A stretch of 64,000 nt of DNA from Triglochin maritima (Eukaryota; Streptophyta; Magnoliopsida; Alismatales; Juncaginaceae). Under the pieces are notes generated by a model. That model was given only the letters and a program-made list of their open reading frames with translations. It searched no databases and had not been told where the DNA came from. Positions within the stretch are counted from its first letter, which is position 1; every line of letters begins with the position of its first letter. Below, in pieces: positions 35,737 to 46,236 of the stretch. Both the position numbers and the translations under genes were made by a program. Location of the stretch: contig OY821771.1 in NCBI GenBank assembly GCA_963682175.1, forward strand, positions 13,143,001 to 13,207,000, read 5' to 3'.

Positions 35737-35960
35737 AACAATTTTATTTTTTGTTGGGCTTATACTTCATCGGATCCAGACGCTTCGCCAAACATTTTCG
35801 TGGTGTTGGTATTGGTAAAGTGAGGAAAACGTAGGCAGAGTCCTTAGTTTAAAAGACGAGACGAAATGGGTATTAAATGAATTGTGAAGGGCAAATTGGT
35901 AATTAGATGAGCGATTTAATTAGTTTTGGGCGACGAATAGTAGTTCCCTTTTATAAACAA

Positions 35961-36290
35961 GGATTTTTTATCTGAGGTGCACCTTCCATTTCGCCTAATA
36001 AGAGATATGTGTTCGCATTTGTCTTAGGTGCATCTCCATTTCGAACATATTTGCCCATCTATATATATATGTCGTTAGTTGAGCCCATAATACATGAACG
36101 ATGTAACAATTCCATTATGAACTGTCCAGTTAACTAACACCCCGTAAGAATGGATTTTGGGGTTTCATTAACAACCACTAATCGTTTGACCCGGTTAAAT
36201 TGACCGGAGCTCCGAACTCAATTGGACATGACTCGACCCAATCAAGAATCACGACCCAATCCCAAATCACGACCCGACCCAATCAAGAAA
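35961..36290 (+). repeat. Left terminal inverted repeat of the MuDR-type MULE
   Basis: About 330 bp, pairing with 39000-39292 in reverse complement with many substitutions and small indels. A (TA)n interruption at 36059-36070 is absent from the other arm. Confidence 0.85.
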
Positions 36291-36727
36291 AGTATTGAAC
36301 CTTAACCTGCATCCCCAATTCTTCCCCAAATCTCAGAATGGTTTCTCCCCCTAATTTCCCAAACCCTAACGAGATTCCCCACACTAGACACCGACAAAAG
36401 CAAGAGAGAAGAAGCTGAATGACATCAGAGAGAGAAGGTGGCAGATAGAGTCACCGTCAGACAAAGAAAACAATGGCGAGAGGTGGTTGCTTGATCAGAG
36501 GGAGAAGGTGACAAAGTGTTCTGCCAGAGACGATGGTACACACACGAAGTGGTTTGGTCAAAAAACGACGAAGGTGAGTTGTTTATATATTTTTTGTGAT
36601 TGCAAAGACATGTATGTTTATGTTTGTTTTGTGATAGCATTTGCATGTTAGATTCTTTATGTTTTATGATTGTAATTCTTGTTTGCTTATGTTTGTTTTC
36701 CTTTGCATGTTGGTTTCTTAATGTAGT

Positions 36728-38560
36728 GTGTCTGATTTGGTAGGTAGTATCAAAGTGAGGTTGCACCGTGGTAGTAGATGGGTTAAGAGAAAGGGTCAAG
36801 ATAGGGATGTGGGTTTTGAAGAGGCTGCATCAATGATTCTGGTTGAGTTGACAATCTCAATGATAAGGAGTATGTTTTACAGTGTAATGAAGTGGATATT
36901 TAGTGAGTGTTGTTGTGAATATGCATTATATGATTCGAAGCATCGTTAGGAAAGACTTCAGAACTCTGATTATTAATGAAGACATAGATGAGGCACTTAG
37001 GCTCCCCAATTAGCAACATCAGTTGCACATCTATGGTACTATGGCTACTAGTGAAAAATGGTCAATAAATAAGAGTGGAATATGTCCAGGAGTTGATGAG
37101 TCTTGTGTGGTGGTAAATGAGCCTTGTGTAATAGTTGAGAAAGAAACATACCACAACAATGTAGAGCCTAGTTTAAGATCAAATGATTGAGTACCTGGTG
37201 TGGTGGATAGTGTAGGCTGAGAATCTTTACCTCGGGAGTTTGAACCCCCTGTTTCATTTGTTTGTGACCACCAAGCCAATTGTACACTCCCCCCACCACC
37301 TAGGGATGAGGATTGTGTTTCCAATAGTAGTAGTGATACAACCCCTGAGTATGTTCTATCTAATGAAGTTGAAGAGAGTGAAAGTGGTGATGCAGTCAAG
37401 GATTTAACTTAGCATATGCGGTTGGGTGCCCCATGGCCGCATATGCGGAGCAATCACACAATCATAAAATTATTATTTTTAATATCTTTTTTTCAAAAAA
37501 ATAATAACCCACTGTATCAGGGAGAATATGAGAATGATTTCCATCCAACTGATGATGGACCTTACCCTCTAGAGGTCAACTTATCTAACCCTAACATAGA
37601 TGTTGGAAAGAAGTTTCCAAATGTTAATTCCTTCATAATGTCATTGATAACCCACTGTATTTTGAGTGACTGTGAGAATATATACATGAAGAGCCAACCA
37701 GATAAGGTGACAACAAAGTGTAGAAATCTTAAATGCAAGTGGATAATACATGCATTTAGGTTAAATGATGGGAAAGTCTTTGAAATCAATACATTGAGGA
37801 TGCCATACACTTGTTCATCAGTAAATAACTATGCTTCAAAGATGGTCACAAAGCATTGGATTGCCCACTAATGCATTGAGTGGCTTGAACTAGATGACAG
37901 ACTGATTGTGGGGAATATAAGTAACCAACTTAAAAGAAAATATCACTTGACATTGCTTATCATAAAGTTTGGAGGGGTAGGGAGATTTCAATGAAGAAAT
38001 TGTAGGGTTATGAGGAGCAACAATATGACTTGGTACCATCATTAGTTAGGGAAATAAGCAAAACAAACCCAGGGACTGTTATTAGTTATCAAGTGAAACC
38101 AGAAGATGGTTTCCTTTCTTTAGACTGTTTGTGTGCCTCAAGAGTCGCAGAGAGGATTTTGTAGATGGTTGTAGGTCATTGCTTGGCCTAGATAGATGTC
38201 ATTTAAAGGGCAAGTACATAGACTCTTCTCTCTTCAACTCTAGTAGATGAGAATCACCAACTTTTCCCAGTTGCATTTGGAGTTATGGACTTTGAGACTC
38301 ATATAAGTTCAGTGTGGTTTCTAGATCATTTAAGGGAGGCAGTGGGCCATAGGAATGGTTTGGTCATTATCAGTGATAGGTGAAAGGATTTGGAAGAAGG
38401 GGTAGTTAAAGTATTTGGAGGTTGTGAGCACAGAGTTTGTGCAATGCACCTTTACCAAAACATCTAGAAGAAGTTCAAGAGTTCTATGCTTCTAAGATTG
38501 ATGTGGGAAGTTGCAAGTGCCTACATAGTTACATAGTTTGGAAGGAAACTGCAGTCACTA
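36728..38560 (+). pseudogene. MuDR-like transposase, broken
   Basis: The N-terminal piece (36728-36949) reads VGSIKVRLHRGSRWVKR, like the PB1-like start of many MULE proteins. Acidic/Ser-rich sequence follows (to 37410, including SNSSSDTTPEYVLSNEVEE). At 37500-37871 is the MuDR N-terminal DNA-binding domain: NIDVGKKFPNVNSF, KVTTKCRNLKCKWIIHAF and a final TC. Beyond, only scraps of the catalytic part are left: GCRSLLGLDRCHLKGK at about 38165-38212 in another frame and a WFL-like strip near 38310. Stops and frame changes are frequent, so it is dead. Confidence 0.78.
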
Positions 38561-38569
38561 AGATGTGAA

Positions 38570-38925
38570 AGCGCAATTTCAGATGTGAAAGCGCGTTTCT
38601 CTCTATAAGAACAGTGCATTCCGAGGTGTGAAGTGGGAGAGAAGAGATGTCATAATTGGGGTTTTGAATAAGACGACTTTTGCATTGCATTTGTCATTTT
38701 TTTTCTTTTTCATATTTTAAAAATAAAAGTAAAATACGAGGTGTTAAGCTTTTTATCATTCTGGCGTCGAGCTATTTTTCCGCAGGACCTCCCTTACAGT
38801 ATCGTCACCGCAGTAGAGTTTAACCACCAAGTTCGGGATGGATTGGTGTGGTTCCTCTACACCTAGGACACCAGAATATCGAACCATGAACGAAGAGAAG
38901 CATGAGAGAAAAGCATAGTGGCTAA
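38570..38925 (-). other. Nuclear copy of plastid DNA (NUPT) around rrn5
   Basis: The 5S rRNA match at 38757-38878 continues on both sides with sequence that fits the plastid rrn5 neighbourhood: on the minus strand CTTCGTTCATGGTTCGA before the gene and TGATAAAAAGCTTAACACCT after it. The outer limits are estimates because I am comparing from memory. It sits between the transposase remnant and the right inverted repeat of the MULE. Confidence 0.75.
38757..38878 (-). pseudogene. rrn5: Plastid-type 5S rRNA gene copy in the nucleus
   Basis: Minus strand from TATTCTGGTGTCCTAGG through AACCACACCAATCCATCCCG and AACTTGGTGGTTAAACTCTA to AAAATAGCTCGACGCC. This is the complete ~121 base plastid 5S rRNA; it differs from the common angiosperm version at about three positions as I recall it, one a CpG-type change. 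In a nuclear context without plastid promoters it is presumed non-functional. Confidence 0.93.
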
Positions 38926-38999
38926 TGATTGCGAGGCCTTAATGAGGTAGCACATGATTGGTTAGTTAAAGTGAAAAATAATGACAGAATTTGGTACTT

Positions 39000-39292
39000 T
39001 TACTTCATGGGTCGTGTCGTGATTTGGGATTGGGTTATGATATCTTGATTGGGTCGAGTCATGTCCAATTGGGTTAGGGTTCCGATCAATTTAACCAGAT
39101 CAAACAATTAGTGTAGTTTATTAATGAAACACTGAAATCCGTACTTACAGAGTATCACGGGGTGTAACCGGATGGTCAGAGGTGCAAATGAGCAAATATG
39201 TTCGGAATGGAGCTGCATTTGAGACAATAATTGAAATGTGAGTGCACATCTCCAATTACGCCACATGGGAAGTGCACCAAGCAAAAAAAACC
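39000..39292 (-). repeat. Right terminal inverted repeat of the MuDR-type MULE
   Basis: Reverse complement of the left arm at 35961-36290. It ends in AAAAAAAACC before the TTTTAAACAA duplication. Confidence 0.85.
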
Positions 39293-41060
39293 TTTTAAAC
39301 AAATATAAAAACATAATTGAATCATTAATTTTAAGCTTAATTACATTGTCCCCTTGAACCATATTTTTGAATCACAGTGACATTTTAAACCTTAAAATGT
39401 ACAACCCCTAAACATATGTCCCCCTCTTAAACTTCCTCTACCAACTAGAGTTAGCTTAGTGATTGACATCATATCATACATATATTTGTGTATTATATCC
39501 TCTATTTTTAACCTAAGCAATGCTACGTAACGAGTTTTATGTTTAAATTTCAGGAATAAAACAAGTGAGAAGAATAGACACAAAAGGACCTAAGAGCAAG
39601 CGAAAGGACTAAATTGTGAGATTTATGGACTGAAATGCAAGAGGGAATGACCCGGATGTAAACCAAAAGGACCAATGAGAAAATCAAGAAACTTCACACC
39701 ATCATGAGGAGTATTTTTCCTACGCCTAACAAATATGATGAGGAGTTTGAGCCTTTCAGGGGGGTTTTCACCCTTCATGGTACCTCAGAGTACCAATGAA
39801 GCGGGCCCATCATGGAAAATATGTGGTCTGCCAGACTCGATGTTCTCATTTGACTTTCCTTGTCCAAATGATTATGAGAATATCTTTGTTGATGTATATA
39901 TCTTGTTTTAAAAAACACAAAAAAGAAAAAGAAAAATATATAAAAAACAAACAAAAGACTTCACAAGTGAGCAATGGTTGTTGTGGCCCAAACCCTTGAG
40001 TATTTGGGCCCCATTTGTTTCACGTTTTTGTCTCACTTCTTTAGTATTTCACAGGTTTTGAGGGGAATTCAGGTTTATGTTCATCCACATAACCAAGAAC
40101 TTCCCTTTGCGCTTCACGTTGGTGAGATCTTTTATTTTTCATGCAAAAATTTATGTAGTATCATACTCACATTCATTGAGGACAATGCATGAAGTAAATT
40201 TGGGGGGAGGGGGGGTGTTTTACGTGTGTACATAGTCGAGTCTTTTCTTTTGATTTTCTTTTCTTTTGTGTTGTTAGGGTCATGTTAGTGTGCTGCATTT
40301 AATATCGATATATTTGTTTGTCATGATCCTTGGGTGACTTGTCTTCTTTTGCTTGCCTAGTGCTTTAAATTTTCACATTTCTTTCAAATCTTCATGTGTT
40401 TACGAAAGAATATGTTTTGTGGGTTTTGCGTGTATTTAGCATGTGCAAAATCATTTTGAGACAATCAAAAAAGAAGCTCCCAGAATTGACTTGAACATGA
40501 TACATTAGGATGTCTAGTATACCGGTTTTAGGTCTTATCGAGTCGTAAGGATGCACCCCGGTTTTCCCTCGAGGGGCATGTAATCATAGGATTTTAGTAC
40601 TCAAACAAATAAAGAGTCCACCCTGAACCTAGTGATTCAAACATTTTGTGTCTGTTAGTATAAGGAAGTTTGTCGTAGTCAGGGAACTTTAAACTCCTTT
40701 TGTGAAACTATAAGTGTAGGGGTTTTGGTTCATGTGTAGATAAGAAATAAATAAGTAGGTGTTCTCTCTTCTCGCACAGCTCCTATCACTCTGGAAATTA
40801 GGACCGAGGAGACTTAGGGCCTAGTGCTTTCGAGCCATCTGACTTGGGATGCACTGACCGGTCTCCAGTTACACGGGTGGTAAGGATCGCCTTATGTAGA
40901 TATGTGAGGAAAGGTGTAAGCGATAATATAAGTCATCATAGGCAATGATGAACGAAACCTGACCCTGGGAGAATTACACATCAACTAAAAAAAGGAAATG
41001 GTAATACAAATAAGAACTTTAATGGACTTTACACTTTGTATCACTTGATGTTAAGGTTGT

Positions 41061-41345
41061 TGATTGACATCATATCATGCATATATTTGTGTCTTATATC
41101 CTTTATTTTTAGCCTAAGCAATGCTACGTAACGAGTTTTATGTTTTTGTTTCAGGAATAAACATGTTTGAGAAGAAGAGATACAAAAAGGACTGCCCGGG
41201 TTACCTTTTTCTATGACTATAAATAGAACTTTTCCTCCTCCTTTGTAATTCATCTCCTCTCTTGGTGGTCATCATCTCTACTAGGAGTAAAGTCTTGGAA
41301 CAAAACTTTGGTGGAGAGAGGCTACTTGTAATGTGAGTGAGTAAT
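41061..41345 (+). repeat. Embedded partial type A LTR within the element tail
   Basis: It begins TGATTGACATCATATCATGC like a type A LTR start, then jumps to the promoter zone (GGTTACCTTTTTCTATGACT, TATAAATAGAAC) and the TACTTGTAATGTGAGTGAG phrase before rejoining tail sequence at about 41350. It looks like an internally deleted solo LTR or a template-switch product. Confidence 0.6.
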
Positions 41346-41450
41346 AAAGTGAGTTAGGATTTCCCTATTTTGGGAATGGTTTTTCCTTTCTTTCACTTTA
41401 CTTTTTCTTTGTTTTGCTCGGGACTAGCAAAACTTAAGTCTGGGGGTATT

Positions 41451-43033
41451 TGATTGACATCATATCATGCATATATTTGTGTCTTATATCCTCTATTTTT
41501 AACCAAAGCAATGCTATGTAACGAGTTTTATGTTTAAATTTCAGGAATAAAACATGTGAGAAGAATAGACACAAAAAAGGACCTAAGAGCAAGCGAAAGG
41601 ACTGAATTGTGAGATTTATGGATTGAAATTCAAGAGGGAAGGACCCGGATGTAAACCAAAAAGACCAATGAGAAAATCAACAAACTCCACACCAACATGA
41701 GGAGTATTTTGGCAATTAAATTTGGGTCGGCACTCAAACAACTGATCTGGGTGCACCACACGTAACCAATCGAAGCATTGAAGAATATATACAAATTTAA
41801 AGCAAATCAGACGAAAATGACCGCCAATTGGCGGTCCATTTTGGTCCAATTTCGATTCAGCTTCTCGTGGTTGTTTATTATGTTGTGTTTATCCATTTGT
41901 AGTAGTTTCATTAGTCTCACATCGGGGGATTGTCCCCGGTTACCTTTTTCTATAACTATATATATAACTCTTCCTCCTCCTTTGTATTTACTACATGCTT
42001 AGTGGCCAATCCCTCTACTTAAAGTCAAGCCTTGAAGAAAAAACTCAAGTAAGGAGACGTTGCTTGTAATGTGAGTCATTTAATAAAAGATTTTTTTAGT
42101 TTAATGTTGTCTCATTTATCTTCTTCCATGCTTAGCATAATTTTGTTTCATTAATCTTAGTAGACTTAGTTAATATGTTTTCATCTCTTAACATAATAGT
42201 TAGGTTAATGATTAGTGAGTAGTTACATCCCCCTTTGGGGGAGATGATGTACATATATGTTATGAAGTTTGGATGTTTGATGAATTTTTGATTGTGTTGA
42301 CTTGCATGTTTATATGTTCATCAGAGGTGTTTTAATCAACTACATGTTGGGGATTTTTGATGGGTTTTGCCATAAGATTTAGACACTTCCCATACTTAGT
42401 TTCCTCTTGTTTATTAACTGAAAATTCATGTTGAATATGCTACAAGTGAGTTATGTGTTTGTGTTTGTGTTTGTTTGCGTGATTGATTGAAGAAACTTTG
42501 TTTTGATGGGTTGTGCCCTTAGATTTAGATAGCTCTCATGCTTGGCTTTGTTCTTCACATGAGTTTATGGTTTTTGATGAGCCTTGCCATATCTTTAGAC
42601 ACTTCTCATGCTGAGCCTACTCTTATGTTAATCAAGTAGTAATTGTTGATACGTTGTGTGAATGGATTGATAGGTTTTACCACATCTTTAGACACTTCCT
42701 ATTCATGAAGACACACACATGACACACACATACATGCCTCATTCATCACTTATTTCACTTCATATGTGCACACACTCCACCCCTTAGGGGTTTCCATTCC
42801 TGAATTTCAGCTTGTTGTCTTAGTTAGTTTAGTTTCATTGTTGCGTGCTTTCATTTCCTTGATTGTGCTTACTAGTTTAGTTTAGTCTAGTTTAGCGTAA
42901 TCAACTTCTTCTACCCTCTTTTCCCACTTGCTTTCGAAGGAACCAGAGTTGACACACCTCCCTGTGGATTGACCCGTATTTGTCACGTCTTCACCGATGT
43001 CGTGCACTTGCGGTATTTAAAATGAACACTTCA
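41451..43033 (+). repeat. 3' LTR of the deleted type A element
   Basis: 1583 bp, starting TGATTGACATCATATC after a TCTGGGGGTATT polypurine tract and ending CACTTGCGGTATTTAAAATG...TTCA. It has GACCGCCAATTGGCGGTC at 41820-41837, CACATCGGGGGATTGTCCCC near 41919 and a TATATATAACTC promoter-like motif near 41959. Confidence 0.85.
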
Positions 43034-43038
43034 CTTAG

Positions 43039-44937
43039 TTAAGAGATCCCTTATCTTAAGATAGTCAAAAGTAGAGATCAAATCTTAGCAGACTCGTTAT
43101 AATGTTTGGGATGTTGTGATTTAAAATAGAGGTGAGGAAGTAGTACGGTGGATAATAAAAACTTCATTAACAAATTTAATGAAAGGAAAAAAAATTACCG
43201 TTATTTGAACCAATTGAAGTTTTGCAAAATTTGTTTCTCATTTTTATGCAATTTTTCAATTTCCCTAAAAGCCCTTCCTTATCATCTATTGTTGCTCGGT
43301 GTCGACGTGATTGATGTCGCTCAACAAATCTCATGCTCCAAACTTCACAATAAAAAGGTGTAAAATTTTGAACATACCATTACACTGATGTAGAATTATG
43401 TGGCTTCAAACTAGGATGTTGAGTCACCTTCAGTAGGTGTTCTTCGTTTCTTTCCCCAACTGGAGAAGGTGAATCTAATGGTGTGTATTGGGTACACTCT
43501 GGAAAGATATTTTTTTTGCATTCTCCATTTCTCTATCTTTCCAAAATCTTATTTCTTTTGCGTTCTCAGCTAATTTTTTTAATGAACTCTTTGTTATTAT
43601 GTTTTGCCTCCATCCACCTAATTTCATTTTTGTGAAGTCTATATCATCTTGTAGTGTATGTCTTTGGATTTCGTGGGCTCCATGGGTTATTCTTTGTGGC
43701 TATCTGTCTCATGGAATGTTGTCCTTTCTTTGCTCACTGGTGGTACAAGGGTCAACTTGTTCATTAACCTCACTTGTTTGTACATATTCTGCTTGTTCCA
43801 GCTCTTTTAAGTGTCTGTTACACTTGTTCACTAACTATTTTTTGGATGGTGATGCTCTGCATTTCTAGTGTTTTAAGCATCTTTCTTGACCCAAGCAAAG
43901 AACCTCATCTATTGACTCTTGGAACTCTTTCCCTGGCCTTCCTCAGTTGTATCTTTAATTCCTTCTTCTTTAGTCTCTGACAAGCTTGTTTGGTTGATTG
44001 CTTTTTAATCATGTTGACTAGCATTCCTCTATTTTCAAGTCCTAATATGACAATTGAGATACACATTTGGCTCCTAAAGTGGATTTGTTTGAGAATATTT
44101 GGCAATGATGTCCACTAGTGATAATTAAATATGTCTTTATTATTTAGTTTTTAGTTGTAATGTTTAATTATATGTATTCGTTAATGTAATCTCAATGAAT
44201 TTCGTTTATTAAATTACTATTATCAACTTGTAGTTAATAAATTTATTATTTATGAAAATTTATACAACAATGAATTTGAAGAAAAAAATAAGAAAGGAAA
44301 AACATTAATAGTCAAGATTATTAATAATTAAAATTAATATATAAAAGTTAAATGATAATATATATTTATTTGTAAAGAGTGAGAAATGAGTTAAAGGTAA
44401 GAGAAATTTGATTTGACACCGTTTTTTTAAATGTTGTGATTAGGAAGAAAATTTGTAGTTAAAATTTGTGAAATATAACAAATGATGTGGCAGAGAGAGA
44501 AAATTAGGACAACAATTTTGTAAATGATGTTGTTATCGATGACCTTGGTGATTGGTGGGAAGTGTGTGGGGTTAGTGGGGGAAAGGTTTTGGTATTTTGT
44601 TGTTTCTTCCTTATGTTTGTTGTTTCTTATTTGCGCATTTTCATTTCTTTTTTATGATTCTTATATTTAGAGAATTAAAAATATTATAAATTCAAACGTA
44701 CATTTGAGATCTTTTTTGCTGTCGACTTAGTACAATGGTTGATGTGTTTCGATCACTTTTAAATTTCAAAGTGTAAGATGTAATAAGTGAAATGAAATCT
44801 TTAAATGGAACTTGATCCAAAGAAATGTAAGTGAGAAAAAAATTGGCTACTACTGAAACTTTGAATTGTAAGAAGTAAAATAGAAATTGTAAAATGTAAA
44901 TTTTAGTTGGAACTTGTTGGTCACTTTAAAACTGTGT
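43039..44937. other. Stretch without a recognisable gene
   Basis: Frames of 60-126 codons exist on both strands between 43148 and 44105. None shows family motifs; the plus-strand ones are Phe/Leu/Ser-rich in a way typical of antisense or AT-rich DNA. The minus strand at 43905-44105 gives a Lys/Arg/Gln-rich frame (QRLKKKELKIQLRKARERVP) that I cannot place. From 44110 on the sequence is AT-rich and silent. Confidence 0.45.
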
Positions 44938-45388
44938 TTTGATATCACTTTCAACTCTGAATTTTCAAAGTTGACAGTTACCCCTTATATCTTTCATTTT
45001 TTAACACTTTGCCCCCTGAACCTTAAAAATTATTTGTTTAAACACACATTCGTCTTTTTTTTTGCATTTTTTTCGTTGTATGCTTAATGCACTCCTAAAC
45101 TTATACATGAAAGTTCAGATCGAAACGGATGTCGGACTGGGTTGGAATTTGGGTTAAATTAAGTATCAATCCGACCCAAATTCCAACTATATTTGGCCTC
45201 CGTTTTTGTCTGAACTTTCACGTAAATATAGGTTCAGAAGTGTATTAAGAATACAACGAAAAATATTACAAAAAAGGCGAATGTGTGTTTACATAATGGA
45301 TTTATAAAGTTCAAAGGGCAAAAAGTTACAAAACGAAAGTTCATGGGGGCAACTGTCAACTTTAAAAGGAGTGCAAAGTAATATCAAT
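44938..45388. mobile_element. Foldback MITE with long inverted arms
   Basis: The two halves are inverted copies of about 215 bp meeting near 45165. Paired phrases include AAAGTTGACAGTT, ACACTTTGCCCCCTGAAC (diverged in the other arm), AAACACACATTCG, TTTTTCGTTGTAT, GAAAGTTCAGA and TTGGAATTTGGGT. There is no coding sequence. Long-arm MITEs with a TTTGCCCCCTGAAC-like phrase are common in plants and often MULE-related; that link is inference. Confidence 0.85.
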
Positions 45389-46231
45389 GCATAATTCAGA
45401 TGGAGCAAACTATAATTAACCCTTCTATATCTTCAATAAAATATAAAAAAATGTTGTGATGTTTTTCGTGATGGTGGACTGTGGTGGTCGTGACGGTTGT
45501 GTGATCGTGATAGTAGTCATATTATAAGCATTATTTCTAATCAAGAAAGAAAAAAACAATGAAATCACAAAGTGAATCCTGCAAATAGTCAAAGCAATCC
45601 GACATAGACCTGGGTACCGGGTCGGGCCAGCTTAGAAAGCTAAACGGGTCAGGCCTGGGGCCCGGCCTGGTTCCAAGGGTCAGGCAAGGCTAGGCCCGTG
45701 GGCCTAGTTTTTTTTATATTTTTAGTATTTTAGCTATTTTTGAAGGTATTTTAGGTTTTTTTGAGGTATTTAAAAAATAAAAATATTTTTTTAACAGGTC
45801 ATGCCGGGCCGGCCAGGCAAAGACCCGTCTGGGCATGTGTCCCTTAACGGGCCAAGCCTTGGACCTGACATGGCTCAATACAAAGGTCTAATCCTACTTC
45901 CTCCTTCCACAAGGTTGGAGGGGATCCAAGACAATTTTTCTTCTTTCCCACTTCTCCAGCACCCCATCTCATTTCTTCCTCCTATTCTTCTTTAATTTAC
46001 TTTTTGCAAGTTATCAATCTTCCCCAACTTACTTCTTCCTTTAATGGGATCCATATACTCCATTTTGAAACTTTGGCTCCTTCTCCAATGTGATATACTC
46101 CAAATAATCAATTTTACTCCTTCCATGCACATAGCATCAACCTCAAACATGGAACCAACTTCTTTGTGAACCCCCACAACCTTCCTACGCCCCTTAATCA
46201 AATATTTCCCAGTAATGAACACCTTCAATTT
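45389..46231. other. Intergenic stretch with a GC-rich hAT-like segment
   Basis: At 45607-45700 and 45800-45860 are CGGGTCGGGCC, GGGCCCGGCCTGG and GCCGGGCCGGCC words around an AT-rich centre, a look shared with short hAT-type elements of plants. Ends and target duplication were not resolved. The rest is unassigned. Confidence 0.35.
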
Positions 46232-46236
46232 CATGG

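Larger units (their letters stand above)
30330..35950. mobile_element. Decayed MULE carrying a plant mobile domain gene and an OTU-bearing transposase
   Basis: Two broken genes face each other: a plant mobile domain (PMD) gene on the plus strand ending at 32579, and a MULE transposase with a C-terminal OTU domain on the minus strand ending at 32914. GC-rich hairpin-prone blocks lie near each end (30343-30427 and 35571-35736), as subterminal regions of one element would. I could not identify matching terminal inverted repeats or a target duplication, so the limits are approximate. Association of PMD genes with MULEs is known in plants. Confidence 0.6.
35961..39292 (+). mobile_element. MuDR-type MULE with ~300 bp terminal inverted repeats
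   Basis: Left arm 35961-36290 and right arm 39000-39292 are inverted copies, sharing GAACATATTTGC, GGTTAAATTGA, CAATTGGACATGACTCGACC and CCCAATCCCAAATCACGAC. The outer ends read GGATTTTTT...GGTGCACCTTCC and GGTTTTTTTT...GGTGCACTTCCC. Flanks are TTATAAACAA (35951-35960) and TTTTAAACAA (39293-39302), a 9-of-10 target duplication in the 9-11 bp range typical of Mutator elements. Inside lie a broken MuDR-like transposase and a plastid DNA insert. It is inserted beside or inside the PMD/OTU MULE. Confidence 0.88.
39460..43033 (+). mobile_element. Type A element with large internal deletion
   Basis: It is bounded by perfect CTTAG duplications (39455-39459 and 43034-43038). A type A LTR start (39460-39715) is joined directly to the end of the gag region and the conserved tail, then a polypurine tract (41440-41450) and a full LTR (41451-43033). 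So most of the 5' LTR, the leader and nearly all of gag are missing. A second LTR-start segment (41061-41345) is embedded in the tail. It cannot encode anything and could have moved only in trans, or it was deleted after insertion. Confidence 0.8.

Noticed and set aside
38757..38878. A functional nuclear or plastid contig 5S rRNA gene
   Set aside because: Neighbours on both sides are MULE sequence, so this is a nuclear copy of plastid DNA and not plastid genome; nuclear 5S genes have a different sequence.
43488..43868. A 126-codon Phe/Leu/Ser/Cys-rich frame as a membrane protein
   Set aside because: Composition fits AT-rich or antisense sequence, no motif is recognisable and no splice context supports it.
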